A stretch of DNA of 64,000 nt from Prevotella sp. khp7 (GTDB taxonomy: Bacteria > Bacteroidota > Bacteroidia > Bacteroidales > Bacteroidaceae), in contig NZ_FOIV01000003.1 in NCBI RefSeq assembly GCF_900109055.1, forward strand, positions 434,001 through 498,000, given 5' to 3'. A program made the position numbers and the translations under genes. Below are positions 17,854-26,438 of this stretch, in pieces. The notes beneath the pieces are model-generated. The model worked only from the letters and a program-made list of their open reading frames with translations, was not told where the DNA came from and made no database searches. Numbering within the stretch: position 1 is the first letter of the stretch; the number at the start of each line of letters is the position of its first letter.

Positions 17854-18468
17854 ATGACTATTATCGGAATTGCGGGCGGAACGGGTTCAGGCAAGACCAC
17901 CGTCGTAAAACGAATTGCCAAGGCGCTGCCACCTCACTGTGCAGCAGTAGTACCACTGGATTCGTATTATAACGATACGACGAATCTCACGCCAGAGGAA
18001 CGTGCGGCTATCAACTTTGATCATCCTGACGCTTTCGACTGGAAACTGCTAACAGAGCATATCAAGAAACTGAAAGCTGGTGAGGCTATCGAGCAGCCCA
18101 CCTACTCTTATATTGAGAGTAACCGCCTGAAGGAAACTATCCACGTAGAACCCAAGCCTGTCATCATTATCGAAGGTATCATGGCGCTCCACTATAAGAA
18201 ATTGCGCGATATGATGGATTTAAAGATTTTCGTGGATACAGACGATGACGTTCGACTGATTCGAAACATTCGTCGCGACGTGGTGGAACGTGGACGTACT
18301 GTCGATATGGTACTTGATCGTTATGAGAAAGTTCTGAAACCTATGCACGAACAATTTATCGAGCCCACAAAGAAATTTGCCGATCTTATTATCCCTTGGG
18401 GAGGTGACAACAAGACCGGCATTCATATCCTTCGCTCTTATATTGAAGGAATCGTTACTGGGGTCTGA
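17854..18468 (+). CDS. udk: Uridine kinase
   Basis: 204 residues, the normal length. The P-loop GGTGSGKTT is at about 8-16, followed by VVPLDSYYND, INFDHPDAFDW, QPTYSYIE and the lid region RNIRRDVVERGR. It phosphorylates uridine and cytidine to their monophosphates in pyrimidine salvage. It follows the secreted EEP-family gene closely. Confidence 0.95.
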   Translation: MTIIGIAGGTGSGKTTVVKRIAKALPPHCAAVVPLDSYYNDTTNLTPEERAAINFDHPDAFDWKLLTEHIKKLKAGEAIEQPTYSYIESNRLKETIHVEPKPVIIIEGIMALHYKKLRDMMDLKIFVDTDDDVRLIRNIRRDVVERGRTVDMVLDRYEKVLKPMHEQFIEPTKKFADLIIPWGGDNKTGIHILRSYIEGIVTGV

Positions 18469-18472
18469 AAAG

Positions 18473-19165
18473 TTATTGTATAGTTGGAACACTATCATCA
18501 GAAGGGAGTGCTTCTTCTGCACCCTCTTCTGCTGAAATAGTCTCAGCAGTCTTTTCTTCCACAACTTCTTCTGCTACAGGAATTTCCTGTATTTGTGCAG
18601 CCTTGCGCTTATCTGCATGGAACTTCAGCGAATTAATCATTTCCGTCACACCATAGAGCAGTGAGCACCAGCCAAGAATCAGCATCGCAGTACTGGCTGG
18701 AGCCATAGGGCGAATGATGACGTAGAGTCCGGTAAGCAGAACCAGTGAGGGGAATACCCAGTAGCCAAAACCGATCTTACCGTATTTACGTCCGTTAATA
18801 AGGTTCATATACTGATTGATGGCGCCAAGAATTAAGATGCCCCCGATAATATACATCAGGGCAGTGATGAATATATTTGGAGTAAGTGCCAGCAGTGCTC
18901 CAAGAATAAGGCTGCCCACACCCACGATGGGAAATGTAGGTTGCTCGCCAGCAATCACCTTGCCATCAGTATCGGTTATTTTGTATTCTGAAACATTCTT
19001 TCGTGCATTTACGTACACTATCAGCGAGATAACACCTGAAAGCAGGAAAAGGATACCAATGGCAACTGTAATCCATGTAACGGTATTATCGGGATATTTT
19101 ATCAATAAAATACCAATTGCGATGGCGCAAATGGAACGGAAAATAGAGCTTTGTAGTATCTTCAT
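18473..19165 (-). CDS. HdeD/DUF308-family membrane protein with acidic tail
   Basis: 230 residues with about six membrane helices arranged as repeated pairs (AIAIGILLIKYP, VGSLILGALLALTP, MYIIGGILILGAINQYM), as in DUF308/HdeD proteins, followed by a 45-residue Glu-rich cytoplasmic tail. The function of the family is poorly known; E. coli HdeD is linked to acid resistance. It is transcribed convergently to udk with four bases between the stops. A TATATTTG box lies upstream at about 19198-19191. Confidence 0.75.
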   Translation of the reverse strand: MKILQSSIFRSICAIAIGILLIKYPDNTVTWITVAIGILFLLSGVISLIVYVNARKNVSEYKITDTDGKVIAGEQPTFPIVGVGSLILGALLALTPNIFITALMYIIGGILILGAINQYMNLINGRKYGKIGFGYWVFPSLVLLTGLYVIIRPMAPASTAMLILGWCSLLYGVTEMINSLKFHADKRKAAQIQEIPVAEEVVEEKTAETISAEEGAEEALPSDDSVPTIQ

Positions 19166-19260
19166 AATTGTCTTTTTTCAAAATTCACGGTGCAAATATA
19201 CGAAAATAAGGTGGAATCAGCAAATATTTGTGTATTTTTGCAGCAAATTTTAAAGATGAT

Positions 19261-19767
19261 ATGACTATTCTTTATTTAGCACGACACGGAGAAACGGTAG
19301 ATAATGCCAACCAGATAATGCAGGGACAGACCCAGGGAGAACTCAATGAGAATGGCATTCTTCAGGCTCGGCAGTTGAGTATGGAATGGCAGGACCGCCC
19401 GTTGGATGTTATCATCGCCAGCGATTTGAAACGCTCTATTGATACAGCCCGTATTATTGCAACTCCCCATCATATCGAGGTGGTTACAACACATCTTCTG
19501 CGAGAACGGGACTGGGGGGGATTCACCGGACGCTTCATCCCTGACCTGAAAGGCGAAATATGGCCAGACGACATTGAAACATTAGAAAACCTTCTTTCCA
19601 GGGCTGGCGAATTTATCGCTTATGTCAAGAAGACTTTCCCTGGAAAGAAGGTGCTGGCTGTAGGCCATGGAATTATTAATAAGGCTGTACAGGCAGTATA
19701 TTATAATAAACCTATGAGCGAGATCCAGCGCATGTCGAATGCTGAAGTCCGTACGCTCGAACTCTGA
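19261..19767 (+). CDS. Histidine phosphatase (phosphoglycerate mutase-like) family protein
   Basis: 168 residues from ATG 19261. The catalytic RHGET (YLARHGETVDN), the second Arg in ASDLKRSIDTA, Glu in LRERDWGGF, and the second His in LAVGHGIINKA are all present. Members dephosphorylate sugar phosphates or cobalamin precursors; no partner genes narrow this down. The promoter box TATTTTTG is at 19233-19240. Confidence 0.9.
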   Translation: MTILYLARHGETVDNANQIMQGQTQGELNENGILQARQLSMEWQDRPLDVIIASDLKRSIDTARIIATPHHIEVVTTHLLRERDWGGFTGRFIPDLKGEIWPDDIETLENLLSRAGEFIAYVKKTFPGKKVLAVGHGIINKAVQAVYYNKPMSEIQRMSNAEVRTLEL

Positions 19768-19773
19768 TTGCTC

Positions 19774-20682
19774 TTATCTGCGACCTCCGAAGTGTCCTCC
19801 GCCAGAGCGTGAAGAGTTAGAACTGCTGTGTGAGCTGTGGGAACTATGCGAGCTGGAACTGCTGCGAGTTGAACTCCTGTGGCTGAAAGAACCTGAGTCG
19901 TGGTTCACGCTTCTCGAAGGACTGCTTCCGCGGTGTCCTCCAAAGTTCCCGCTATTAGAGCGGTTCTCTGGGCGATTCTCTATTTGGCGATTGGGACGAT
20001 TCTCAATCTGGCGATTAGGACGGCTCTCGTTTTGGCGATTGTTGTGGTTCTCCATCTGACGATTGTCTGGACGACGATTATCGTAACCAACTCTGTTGCT
20101 GCGATTATCATGATGGCGACCAGTTACGCGTGTAGAACTGTTGTGTGGCGGCGTACGGAAATCTCCGCGATTCCAGCGATCATGCATTCCTACGTGCTCT
20201 CTGTGGCTAGGACGATAGTGGCTCTTGTGATGATAGTAGTAACCATGAGTGCCATGTGCGTGCCAAGCATGCCCTCCGCGATAAGTGGCATAGAAGTGAG
20301 GACGTCCGAAATAGAAGTAGTCGCGGTGCGGATAGCGCAGATAGATGCCAAAGTGCCAATAACCGGCCTCCCAGTAAAGTGGACGATAGAAATAGCTGGC
20401 AGCAATGTAGGCATTCCACTGCCAGTCGAACAGTATATAGCTCAGGTCCAGATTCCTACGCTCCCAGTATGTGCCAAACACATCTGAACGCCCTGTAACA
20501 CCCATCAGGTAGTCGAGGTTTATTTCGTAAGCTGCCTCGTACTGCTCATCTGTCAAGTTCAGCTCGTAAGCCATCTTGTCAGTCAGGAACAATGCCTCGT
20601 TGCGGGCCTGCTCATAGCTCATTGCACTTGCTGCCATCGTGGTGGTCAACATCATCATCAGTGCGAAAAACATCTTCTTCAT
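19774..20682 (-). CDS. Secreted low-complexity protein rich in His, Tyr, Arg and Ser
   Basis: About 302 residues from ATG 20682 (MKKMFFALMMMLTTT), with a Sec signal peptide. The first third has a helical segment resembling a sensor/growth motif (ALFLTDKMAYELNLTDEQYEA) and a Tyr/Trp/His-rich middle. The tail has Asn/Arg repeats (NRPNRQIENRP twice) and a Ser/His run ending in GGGHFGGRR. Close relatives are hypothetical proteins; metal binding by the His-rich part is only a guess. The longer frame starting at 20709 is less likely because it lacks a signal before MKK. Confidence 0.7.
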   Translation of the reverse strand: MKKMFFALMMMLTTTMAASAMSYEQARNEALFLTDKMAYELNLTDEQYEAAYEINLDYLMGVTGRSDVFGTYWERRNLDLSYILFDWQWNAYIAASYFYRPLYWEAGYWHFGIYLRYPHRDYFYFGRPHFYATYRGGHAWHAHGTHGYYYHHKSHYRPSHREHVGMHDRWNRGDFRTPPHNSSTRVTGRHHDNRSNRVGYDNRRPDNRQMENHNNRQNESRPNRQIENRPNRQIENRPENRSNSGNFGGHRGSSPSRSVNHDSGSFSHRSSTRSSSSSHSSHSSHSSSNSSRSGGGHFGGRR

Positions 20683-20805
20683 AATGGTATCATTTAGATG
20701 GTGAGACATTCATTTTATTATTCACACTGCAAAGGAACAACAAAATTGTCATCCATGCAAGGGATTTTCCCTAAACTCAAAGGGGAAAAACCCTATAAAA
20801 AACAA

Positions 20806-20976
20806 CCCGCACTTCCCGCACTCCCCACACCCGATTTAGGTGTAGGAAGTGCGGGATAAAAAGTGAGTATTACAATTATAACATATACGTGTGTATACGC
20901 GTGAAGGTGGTGTAGTCGTAGTAAAACAAGTTGTTTTACTTTCTAAAGTGCCGTCTTTTACATAGAAAGAGATAGT
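20806..20976 (-). ncRNA. Candidate small RNA controlled by paired 19-bp palindromes
   Basis: A minus-strand box TACCTTTG (20989-20982) is followed about 170 nt later by a perfect 11-bp stem (GGAAGTGCGGG 20845-20855 with CCCGCACTTCC 20806-20816) and a T-rich run (TTGTTTTTTAT), an intrinsic terminator in the minus direction only. The transcript has no convincing ORF. It contains one copy of the palindrome GTAAAACAAGTTGTTTTAC while the other overlaps its promoter. Confidence 0.4.
20921..20939. repeat. Perfect 19-bp palindrome, copy 1
   Basis: GTAAAACAA-G-TTGTTTTAC, symmetric about one central base. The identical sequence recurs at 20987-21005, 66 bp away, and both are followed by TTT. It may be a protein operator or an RNA hairpin. 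Confidence 0.8.
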
Positions 20977-20986
20977 CTTTTCAAAG

Positions 20987-21005
20987 GTAAAACAAGTTGT
21001 TTTAC
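20987..21005. repeat. Perfect 19-bp palindrome, copy 2
   Basis: Identical to 20921-20939. It overlaps the first bases of the minus-strand TACCTTTG box (20989-20982), so a bound protein would block that promoter. Confidence 0.8.
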
Positions 21006-21214
21006 TTTTGTGTATGACGCCTACTATTTGTAAAATCCTTATTTCCGGACGTTTAAAAATATACAATAAGAGCATAAAGATTAGTGATAGATGATAAGAA
21101 TCTATCATTTGTATTAAACATCAGTATATCAGTCTGTTACGACGAGAAGTGATGGATTCGCAAAAAAACACCGAATCAAAAAAGGAAAACATGGGGCGGG
21201 GTAGTTTAACTGAT

Positions 21215-21285
21215 TCCTACTTACTCGTAAGGAAACTATGAGTTTCATTACGACTAACTCATAGTTTCCTTACGAGTAAGTAGGA
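21215..21285. repeat. Perfect 30-bp inverted repeat with 11-base loop upstream of wzi-like gene
   Basis: Bases 21215-21244 are the exact reverse complement of 21256-21285. The arms contain TTACTCGTAAGG and its complement. The loop is TCATTACGACT. There is no T-run after either arm, so it is not a standard terminator. It lies 50 bp before the wzi promoter box. Confidence 0.9.
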
Positions 21286-21334
21286 GTAAGTTCGAAAAGT
21301 CTCTAAATTATTTGGTATTGTACTTACTTATTCG

Positions 21335-21342
21335 TACCTTTG
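21335..21342 (+). promoter_or_regulatory. -7 promoter box for the Wzi-like gene
   Basis: TACCTTTG, eight bases before ATG 21351; a near-leaderless start is predicted. Confidence 0.6.
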
Positions 21343-21350
21343 TCCCGAAT

Positions 21351-22832
21351 ATGGGACGATTATTACCAATCATAATATGCCTGTGTGGTGTCTCTGTAGC
21401 CTCTGGACAAGAGAGACTTTCGCTTACTGACAGTTTGCAGTATCGAGTGGGATTCCAGACTACATTATCTGCAGGCGACAATACCCCTTTGTGGCTCAAT
21501 GCCAATAAATACGGACTCAGTAGCCTGAAAACAACTAATGGTTATGTGCGTGGAGCCGTGGAGCGTCCTCTTTCTGCTGACGATGGCCGCTGCTGGGGCT
21601 TGGGATATGGCGTGGATGTGGCTGTGGCAACGGGCTTTACAAGTACGTTGGTGGTGCAACAGGCTTATGTAGAAGGGCGCTGGCAGAAAGGGGTCCTTAC
21701 CGTTGGTGCCAAGGAGTATCCTATGGAGTTGAAGAATCAGGAACTCAGCACAGGCTCTCAGACCTTGGGTATCAACGCTCGTCCGATACCTCAGGTTAGG
21801 ATAGCCCTACCTGATTATTGGACAATCCCTATCACAGGGAACTGGTTGGCATTGAAGGGGCATGTCGCATTTGGTAAGACTACTGACGACAACTGGCAGA
21901 AGGAGTTCGTTGCTCCCCGACAGCGATATACCGATGGTACGCTCTACCACAGCAAGGCGGGGTATCTGAAGGTAGGACCCAAGAACATCACTTTGGAACT
22001 AGGGCTGGAGTTGGCTACTCAGTTTGGTGGCACATCCTATCTTTATGAAAACGGTGTGGAGAAGGTATATAAGAATGATAGTGGTCTGAAGGCCTTTAAA
22101 AATGCACTATTCATGAGTGGCTCTGATGCGACTGATGGCGATTTTAAGAATGCTGAGGGTAATCATCTTGGCTCTTGGGTGGCTCGTCTGAATTTCGACC
22201 AGCCTGCATGGAATCTTGGACTCTATGCTGATCAGTTCTTTGAGGACCATTCTATGTTGACGCATTTCAATAAGAGTGGTGACAAGTATATGCGTTATGA
22301 CTTTAAAGACTGGATGTTGGGTGCTGAACTCAAGTTGAAACATAATCCTTGGTTACAAAACATCGTGATTGAATATCTTTATACAAAATATCAGGCAGGA
22401 CCTGTTTATCATGATGAAACCTCAAACATACATCACCAAATCAGCGGGCGTGACAACTACTACAACCATCATTTATTCACAGGTTGGCAGCATTGGGGAC
22501 AAGTGATGGGAAATCCACTTTATCTCTCACCTCTATATAACAGTGATGGCAATATTGAGGTCTGTCATAATCGCTTTGTGGCATGGCATTTAGGACTTAG
22601 TGGTACTCCATTGTCAAATCTTCACTATCGTATTTTGGCTACTTGGCAGAAGAGCTATGGCTCATACTACTATCTACCCCCTAATCCAGAGGAGAACGTG
22701 AGTCTATTGGCAGAGGTGAGTTATTGCATGAGGCAAGGATGGAGCCTGAATGGCGCCTTCGCAATGGATTCCGGTAAGCTTCGTGGTGATAATTACGGCA
22801 TTCAGCTTTCGATTGTAAAAACAATAAAATAA
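21351..22832 (+). CDS. Wzi-family capsule/exopolysaccharide assembly outer-membrane protein
   Basis: 493 residues with a signal peptide (MGRLLPIIICLCGVSVASGQ) and alternating amphipathic strands throughout, including FQTTLSAGDNTPLWLNANKYGLSS, GAKEYPMELKNQELSTGS and RPIPQVRIALPDY, characteristic of Bacteroidetes Wzi-like barrels. Wzi proteins sit in the outer membrane and help anchor or organise surface polysaccharide. Position opposite the exopolysaccharide operon (23296-31264) supports this. The stop overlaps the next start by one base. Confidence 0.85.
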   Translation: MGRLLPIIICLCGVSVASGQERLSLTDSLQYRVGFQTTLSAGDNTPLWLNANKYGLSSLKTTNGYVRGAVERPLSADDGRCWGLGYGVDVAVATGFTSTLVVQQAYVEGRWQKGVLTVGAKEYPMELKNQELSTGSQTLGINARPIPQVRIALPDYWTIPITGNWLALKGHVAFGKTTDDNWQKEFVAPRQRYTDGTLYHSKAGYLKVGPKNITLELGLELATQFGGTSYLYENGVEKVYKNDSGLKAFKNALFMSGSDATDGDFKNAEGNHLGSWVARLNFDQPAWNLGLYADQFFEDHSMLTHFNKSGDKYMRYDFKDWMLGAELKLKHNPWLQNIVIEYLYTKYQAGPVYHDETSNIHHQISGRDNYYNHHLFTGWQHWGQVMGNPLYLSPLYNSDGNIEVCHNRFVAWHLGLSGTPLSNLHYRILATWQKSYGSYYYLPPNPEENVSLLAEVSYCMRQGWSLNGAFAMDSGKLRGDNYGIQLSIVKTIK

Positions 22833-23299
22833 TGAAACGTTTCTTCATATATATAATAGGTGTAGCATTGGTCTTGACAGCCTGCGACGTGGATGGTTCT
22901 GATAATGGCAACCTGGACGGCTTTTGGCAGATGACGTCAAGGGAAGATGTTTTCTGTGGTACCATGGGAAAGGTTGATATGCGTAATAGCGGTATCACGT
23001 GGTCGTTCCAGGGAAGTATCCTCGAATTGCGCGATGTGAAAAAAGTTAATCAGGATATCATCGCCAGTTTTGAGCGCAATGGCGATGTGTTGAAACTAAA
23101 CAGATTCTATTTTGTCGATCGTGACAACGGAGATCGTATGATAGAGAATACTGATACGACTGTGTCTGCCTATCTTATGCCTTATGGTATCAATAATGCT
23201 AATGAACAGTTGTTCCAGATAGAGGAACTGACGTCTAGCAGGATGGTGCTCGTCAGTAGGGATCCGTATTCAGGTAGGATGGAATTCCGCAAATACTAG
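22832..23299 (+). CDS. Small lipoprotein, lipocalin-like fold suspected
   Basis: 155 residues with lipoprotein signal VALVLTACD. After the Cys, a short Gly/Asp/Asn linker leads to GFWQMTSRE, a start typical of lipocalin-like Bacteroidetes lipoproteins, and beta-rich sequence to the end. It is translationally coupled to the wzi-like gene (ATG overlaps the TAA), so it may serve the same envelope process. Its function is not known. The stop overlaps the convergent sugar-transferase gene by four bases. Confidence 0.75.
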   Translation: MKRFFIYIIGVALVLTACDVDGSDNGNLDGFWQMTSREDVFCGTMGKVDMRNSGITWSFQGSILELRDVKKVNQDIIASFERNGDVLKLNRFYFVDRDNGDRMIENTDTTVSAYLMPYGINNANEQLFQIEELTSSRMVLVSRDPYSGRMEFRKY

Positions 23300-23922
23300 A
23301 TCTTTCTGCCAAATATGATTTTCAGAAACGTCAATCCCAATATTTTAGCGTCAAGCCACCATGAGCGATGTTCCAGATAGTCTAAATCCATCTCCAGACG
23401 CTTCAGCATCTTCTCCATCGTATCTGTATAGCCGTTATAAAGCGTTGCCATCGATGTGATGCCTGGTCGGATTTGGTACAGATACGTGTATCGTGGATCG
23501 TGCTGCATAATCTTGTCTATGTAGAATTTGCGTTCTGGTCGCGGACCGATAAAAGCCATATCACCCACGAATATGTTCCAAAGTTGAGGCAGTTCATCAA
23601 GATGGTGGTTACGCAAGAACTTTCCCGCCTTGGTCAGGCGTTTGTCTTTTCTTTGCTTGCTTAACTGCGGGCCTTCAGATTCCGCATCGACAGTCATACT
23701 GCGGAATTTGTAGATATAAAAAGGTCTGCCAAAGCGTCCAATGCGTTCCTGCTTGAAAATCACGGGTCCGTCTTTGCCACGTTTTACAGCAATATAGCAT
23801 GCAAGGAATAGGGGAGAGAAGATGATAAGACACAATGTTGCCAAGAAGAAGTCAAGCCAACGCTTCACCTCTTTCTCAAATGCGTTCATACCATCATATA
23901 TATACGGGTAATTATGCTCCAT
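23296..23922 (-). CDS. Initiating undecaprenyl-phosphate sugar phosphotransferase (bacterial sugar transferase family)
   Basis: 208 residues, the short form with a single N-terminal membrane helix (about 22-45) rather than the long WbaP/WcaJ form. Motifs FKQERIGRFGRPF, YKFRSM, DELPQLWNIFVGDMAFIGPRPE and RPGITS identify the catalytic domain. It transfers a sugar-1-phosphate from a nucleotide sugar to undecaprenyl phosphate, the first step of repeat-unit synthesis. It is the last gene of the minus-strand exopolysaccharide operon. Confidence 0.94.
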   Translation of the reverse strand: MEHNYPYIYDGMNAFEKEVKRWLDFFLATLCLIIFSPLFLACYIAVKRGKDGPVIFKQERIGRFGRPFYIYKFRSMTVDAESEGPQLSKQRKDKRLTKAGKFLRNHHLDELPQLWNIFVGDMAFIGPRPERKFYIDKIMQHDPRYTYLYQIRPGITSMATLYNGYTDTMEKMLKRLEMDLDYLEHRSWWLDAKILGLTFLKIIFGRKI

Positions 23923-23978
23923 TCAGTAATCTTTAGTTCTACATTAATTTATAATATAACGTCTTCTTCTCTGTTTTA

Positions 23979-24791
23979 TTATCTCCTGAGGAAAAATAAA
24001 TAACCAAATTTTCGCCAGCCATTGGGTATGAGCCTGAGCAATGTTCTCACGATACAGTTTACTATCAGTCGGCTCAGTGTAATGTGTCCCATATGGTACA
24101 TCTTCCGCTGAAAATTCAACTCCTGTCTGATATACAATCTTCCGCCTCTTCGATCAAACAATTGTGTGGTTAGTCTGAATAATAGTAGCGATTCCTGTAG
24201 ATTGTGGAATTTTGCTCCATGTTGCATCATCCTGACCCATAAGTCATAATCTTCAAACAGTGGACAGTGGCGATAGCTTCCTGCCTCCAGTACCGCCTTT
24301 TTCCTGAACATCACTGTAGGATGGTTCATAGGGTTGCGGTAACGACTGAATCTGAGCAGTTCGCTGTGCGTCTCAGGCAATCTTCTGGTTGAGATGATTT
24401 TCGATGAATCATCCGAAAACTCATCTACCCACGATCCTATGACATCAGTCTCAGGGTGCAACTCCATCCAGGCTGCTTGCTTGCTGAAGCGCTCTGGGCG
24501 CGACAGGTCGTCAGAATCCATCCTCGCCACGATGTCATAGCTACAGTGTTTCAGTCCTTCTGATAATGCCAGTCCCAGTCCGACGTTATGTTCCAGTTTC
24601 ACTACCTTCAGTTCTGGATACATGATGGTATAGTCCATTACAACCTGCTCCAATGCCTGTGTTATGGGTCCGTCTTCCACCAGCACTACCTCATTGGGAG
24701 GCATCTCCTGGTTGAAAATACTGTCAAGGCTCTGTCTCAGGTTCGAGGGTAGCTCCTTGGCGTAAACGGCTATCAATACAGAGAATTTCAC
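23979..24791 (-). CDS. Family 2 glycosyltransferase
   Basis: 270 residues. The GT-A fold N terminus (FSVLIAVYAKELPSNL, VVLVEDGP) and the DxD region MDSDDLSRPER (about 92-102) are present, followed by the acceptor-side FEDYDLWVRMMQHGA. It adds one sugar to the lipid-linked repeat unit in the cytosol. It follows the fucosyltransferase gene by 13 bp. Confidence 0.92.
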   Translation of the reverse strand: MKFSVLIAVYAKELPSNLRQSLDSIFNQEMPPNEVVLVEDGPITQALEQVVMDYTIMYPELKVVKLEHNVGLGLALSEGLKHCSYDIVARMDSDDLSRPERFSKQAAWMELHPETDVIGSWVDEFSDDSSKIISTRRLPETHSELLRFSRYRNPMNHPTVMFRKKAVLEAGSYRHCPLFEDYDLWVRMMQHGAKFHNLQESLLLFRLTTQLFDRRGGRLYIRQELNFQRKMYHMGHITLSRLIVNCIVRTLLRLIPNGWRKFGYLFFLRR

Positions 24792-24804
24792 TATCTGTCT
24801 TTTT

Positions 24805-25677
24805 TTATAATTTAATCCAATCCTTTACTGCTGGCGACACCACGTTTTTCCTGTTCATCCACTCATGAGGTGCCACTACTGTCTTGTCCTCTCTCTGGCA
24901 TAGCCAGGCGCCCCACCATGAGAAAGTGGAGTTGGCTATGATGTGGTTCTTGCATAGACTCATCAAGTGCATGTCGTTGATGCTTCTGATACCTTGGTTC
25001 CAGTCTACGTAGCAGGTTTTCTCTTCTGGCAAAACGGCTTTCAGGCATTCCCTGGCCAATGGCATATCATCAGAGAATACCAGCCATTGCTCAGGAGCTC
25101 TGTTCTCTTTCATCCATTTAATGGCTCTAAGGGGGAAATCCAGTGAGGTCGTACCTTGTCGCAGAGGATCTGTCAGGTAGTCTCCTCGCCTGATGTGTAT
25201 GGCACAACTGTTTGTCTCTAATGCCATTTTGCCCACAAGTTGATTCTTATCGTTTTCAAAATCAGGAAAGTGATACAGTCTCACAATATCGCCGCTGATT
25301 CTGTCGAAGTATTCCTCGTGCTGCCAGTAACCATCGTAGTAGGTGTCCCCGGGACGAGTTAACGCTTCTGGTTCCAGACTGAAATCGGGCTTCTCTTTCA
25401 GCATGGTTTTTCTGCATGGTAGCACTCTGCTCAGAATGCGCCACGACTGATAGTTGGGGTAGGGGTAGGCCACCTTCGCAATCTCTCCAAGTGTTGCTTC
25501 TTCGTAGGCCACGTGAAACACCTTGGGCAGTTCGAAGCCCCGATGCTTCTTATAGCCAATGAAGCCGTGCAGGTCTACCAGCATCTCCTCTTCGGGATGC
25601 TGCCTGCGCAATGCCTCGTAGAGCGCAAACTGGAACATCTGGTTGCCCAGTCCTCCTGAAATCCTCACAATCTTCAT
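24805..25677 (-). CDS. Alpha-1,2-fucosyltransferase (GT11)
   Basis: 290 residues from ATG 25677, which overlaps the upstream TGA as ATGA; the longer frame from 25716 lies inside the neighbour. GT11 signatures: GGLGNQMFQFA at 8-18, HIRRGDY at 161-167 (GDP-fucose binding), and NSTFSWWGAWL near 255. It transfers L-fucose from GDP-fucose in alpha-1,2 linkage, usually to galactose. A fucosylated exopolysaccharide is therefore predicted; no GDP-fucose synthesis genes are in the window. Confidence 0.94.
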   Translation of the reverse strand: MKIVRISGGLGNQMFQFALYEALRRQHPEEEMLVDLHGFIGYKKHRGFELPKVFHVAYEEATLGEIAKVAYPYPNYQSWRILSRVLPCRKTMLKEKPDFSLEPEALTRPGDTYYDGYWQHEEYFDRISGDIVRLYHFPDFENDKNQLVGKMALETNSCAIHIRRGDYLTDPLRQGTTSLDFPLRAIKWMKENRAPEQWLVFSDDMPLARECLKAVLPEEKTCYVDWNQGIRSINDMHLMSLCKNHIIANSTFSWWGAWLCQREDKTVVAPHEWMNRKNVVSPAVKDWIKL

Positions 25678-26438
25678 CTCTTGCAAAATATTTTTTTTGT
25701 TCTCATAATCAGACATCCGTAAAGGATTGTCATATATCTCACGCAGGGCTCGCTGCTGTGGGTCTTATTAATCGTGGCCTGATCGTGCTTAAAGGCTTCC
25801 AGCGCGTTCATCTCTAAACTCAGTTGCCCTTGATGACCATGATACGATCGTATGGAAATATTTTCCAGAAACAGGGTCGTAGCGCCTTTCAGCATTCTGT
25901 AATACCACTCTGCATCCACTAACCACGATAGCTGGCTGTTGAAAGGCTGTTTCCGCTCTTGTCTGAAAGCCACGCAGGCCGTGGGCCCGATAGCATTGCA
26001 AAGCAACAATAACGATGGGTTTCTTAGAGCCAGCTTTTTCAGCCATCGAGGTCTTCCTTTTGATGTTTTTCCGTCTTTCTCTATTTCTATATTCGATACC
26101 ACCACCTGAACTCCCGTTTCAAATGCTTGGGCGATACACTGAAGTTGTGTAGACACTGTAAAAGCCTCGTCATGATGCATCAATATCATATAATCGCCTT
26201 TGGCAGCTTGCATCCCGAAGTTCCAGTTCTCAGCTGCTGTTACGCCTTTGTTGTGCTTCAAGTAACTGATGCGTTCATCTCGCAAGCTCTCTACATAGTC
26301 CTTTACGTCATTGCTTATAGAGTCATCACTGATAATGACCTCCCAATCCACAAGATTCTGCGTTATCACGGATTGCAGTGCTCTTTCTAGAAGCTCTGTA
26401 TGCTCGTAGGTGGGTATGATAATGCTAAATTTGGGCAT
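25674..26438 (-). CDS. Family 2 glycosyltransferase
   Basis: 254 residues. The N terminus FSIIIPTYEHTELLERAL is standard for GT2, followed by VIISDDS and GDYMILMHHDEAF at about 81-93, where HHDEA stands in the place of the DxD metal motif. A hydrophobic stretch near the C terminus may contact the membrane. It overlaps the flippase gene by 14 bp and the fucosyltransferase by 4 bp, indicating coupling. Confidence 0.9.
   Translation of the reverse strand: MPKFSIIIPTYEHTELLERALQSVITQNLVDWEVIISDDSISNDVKDYVESLRDERISYLKHNKGVTAAENWNFGMQAAKGDYMILMHHDEAFTVSTQLQCIAQAFETGVQVVVSNIEIEKDGKTSKGRPRWLKKLALRNPSLLLLCNAIGPTACVAFRQERKQPFNSQLSWLVDAEWYYRMLKGATTLFLENISIRSYHGHQGQLSLEMNALEAFKHDQATINKTHSSEPCVRYMTILYGCLIMRTKKIFCKR

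Noticed and set aside
20836..21108. Minus-strand ORF of 90 codons in the palindrome region
   Set aside because: It is explained by the repeated palindromes (SKTTCFT twice) and lacks a start context; the region looks non-coding.
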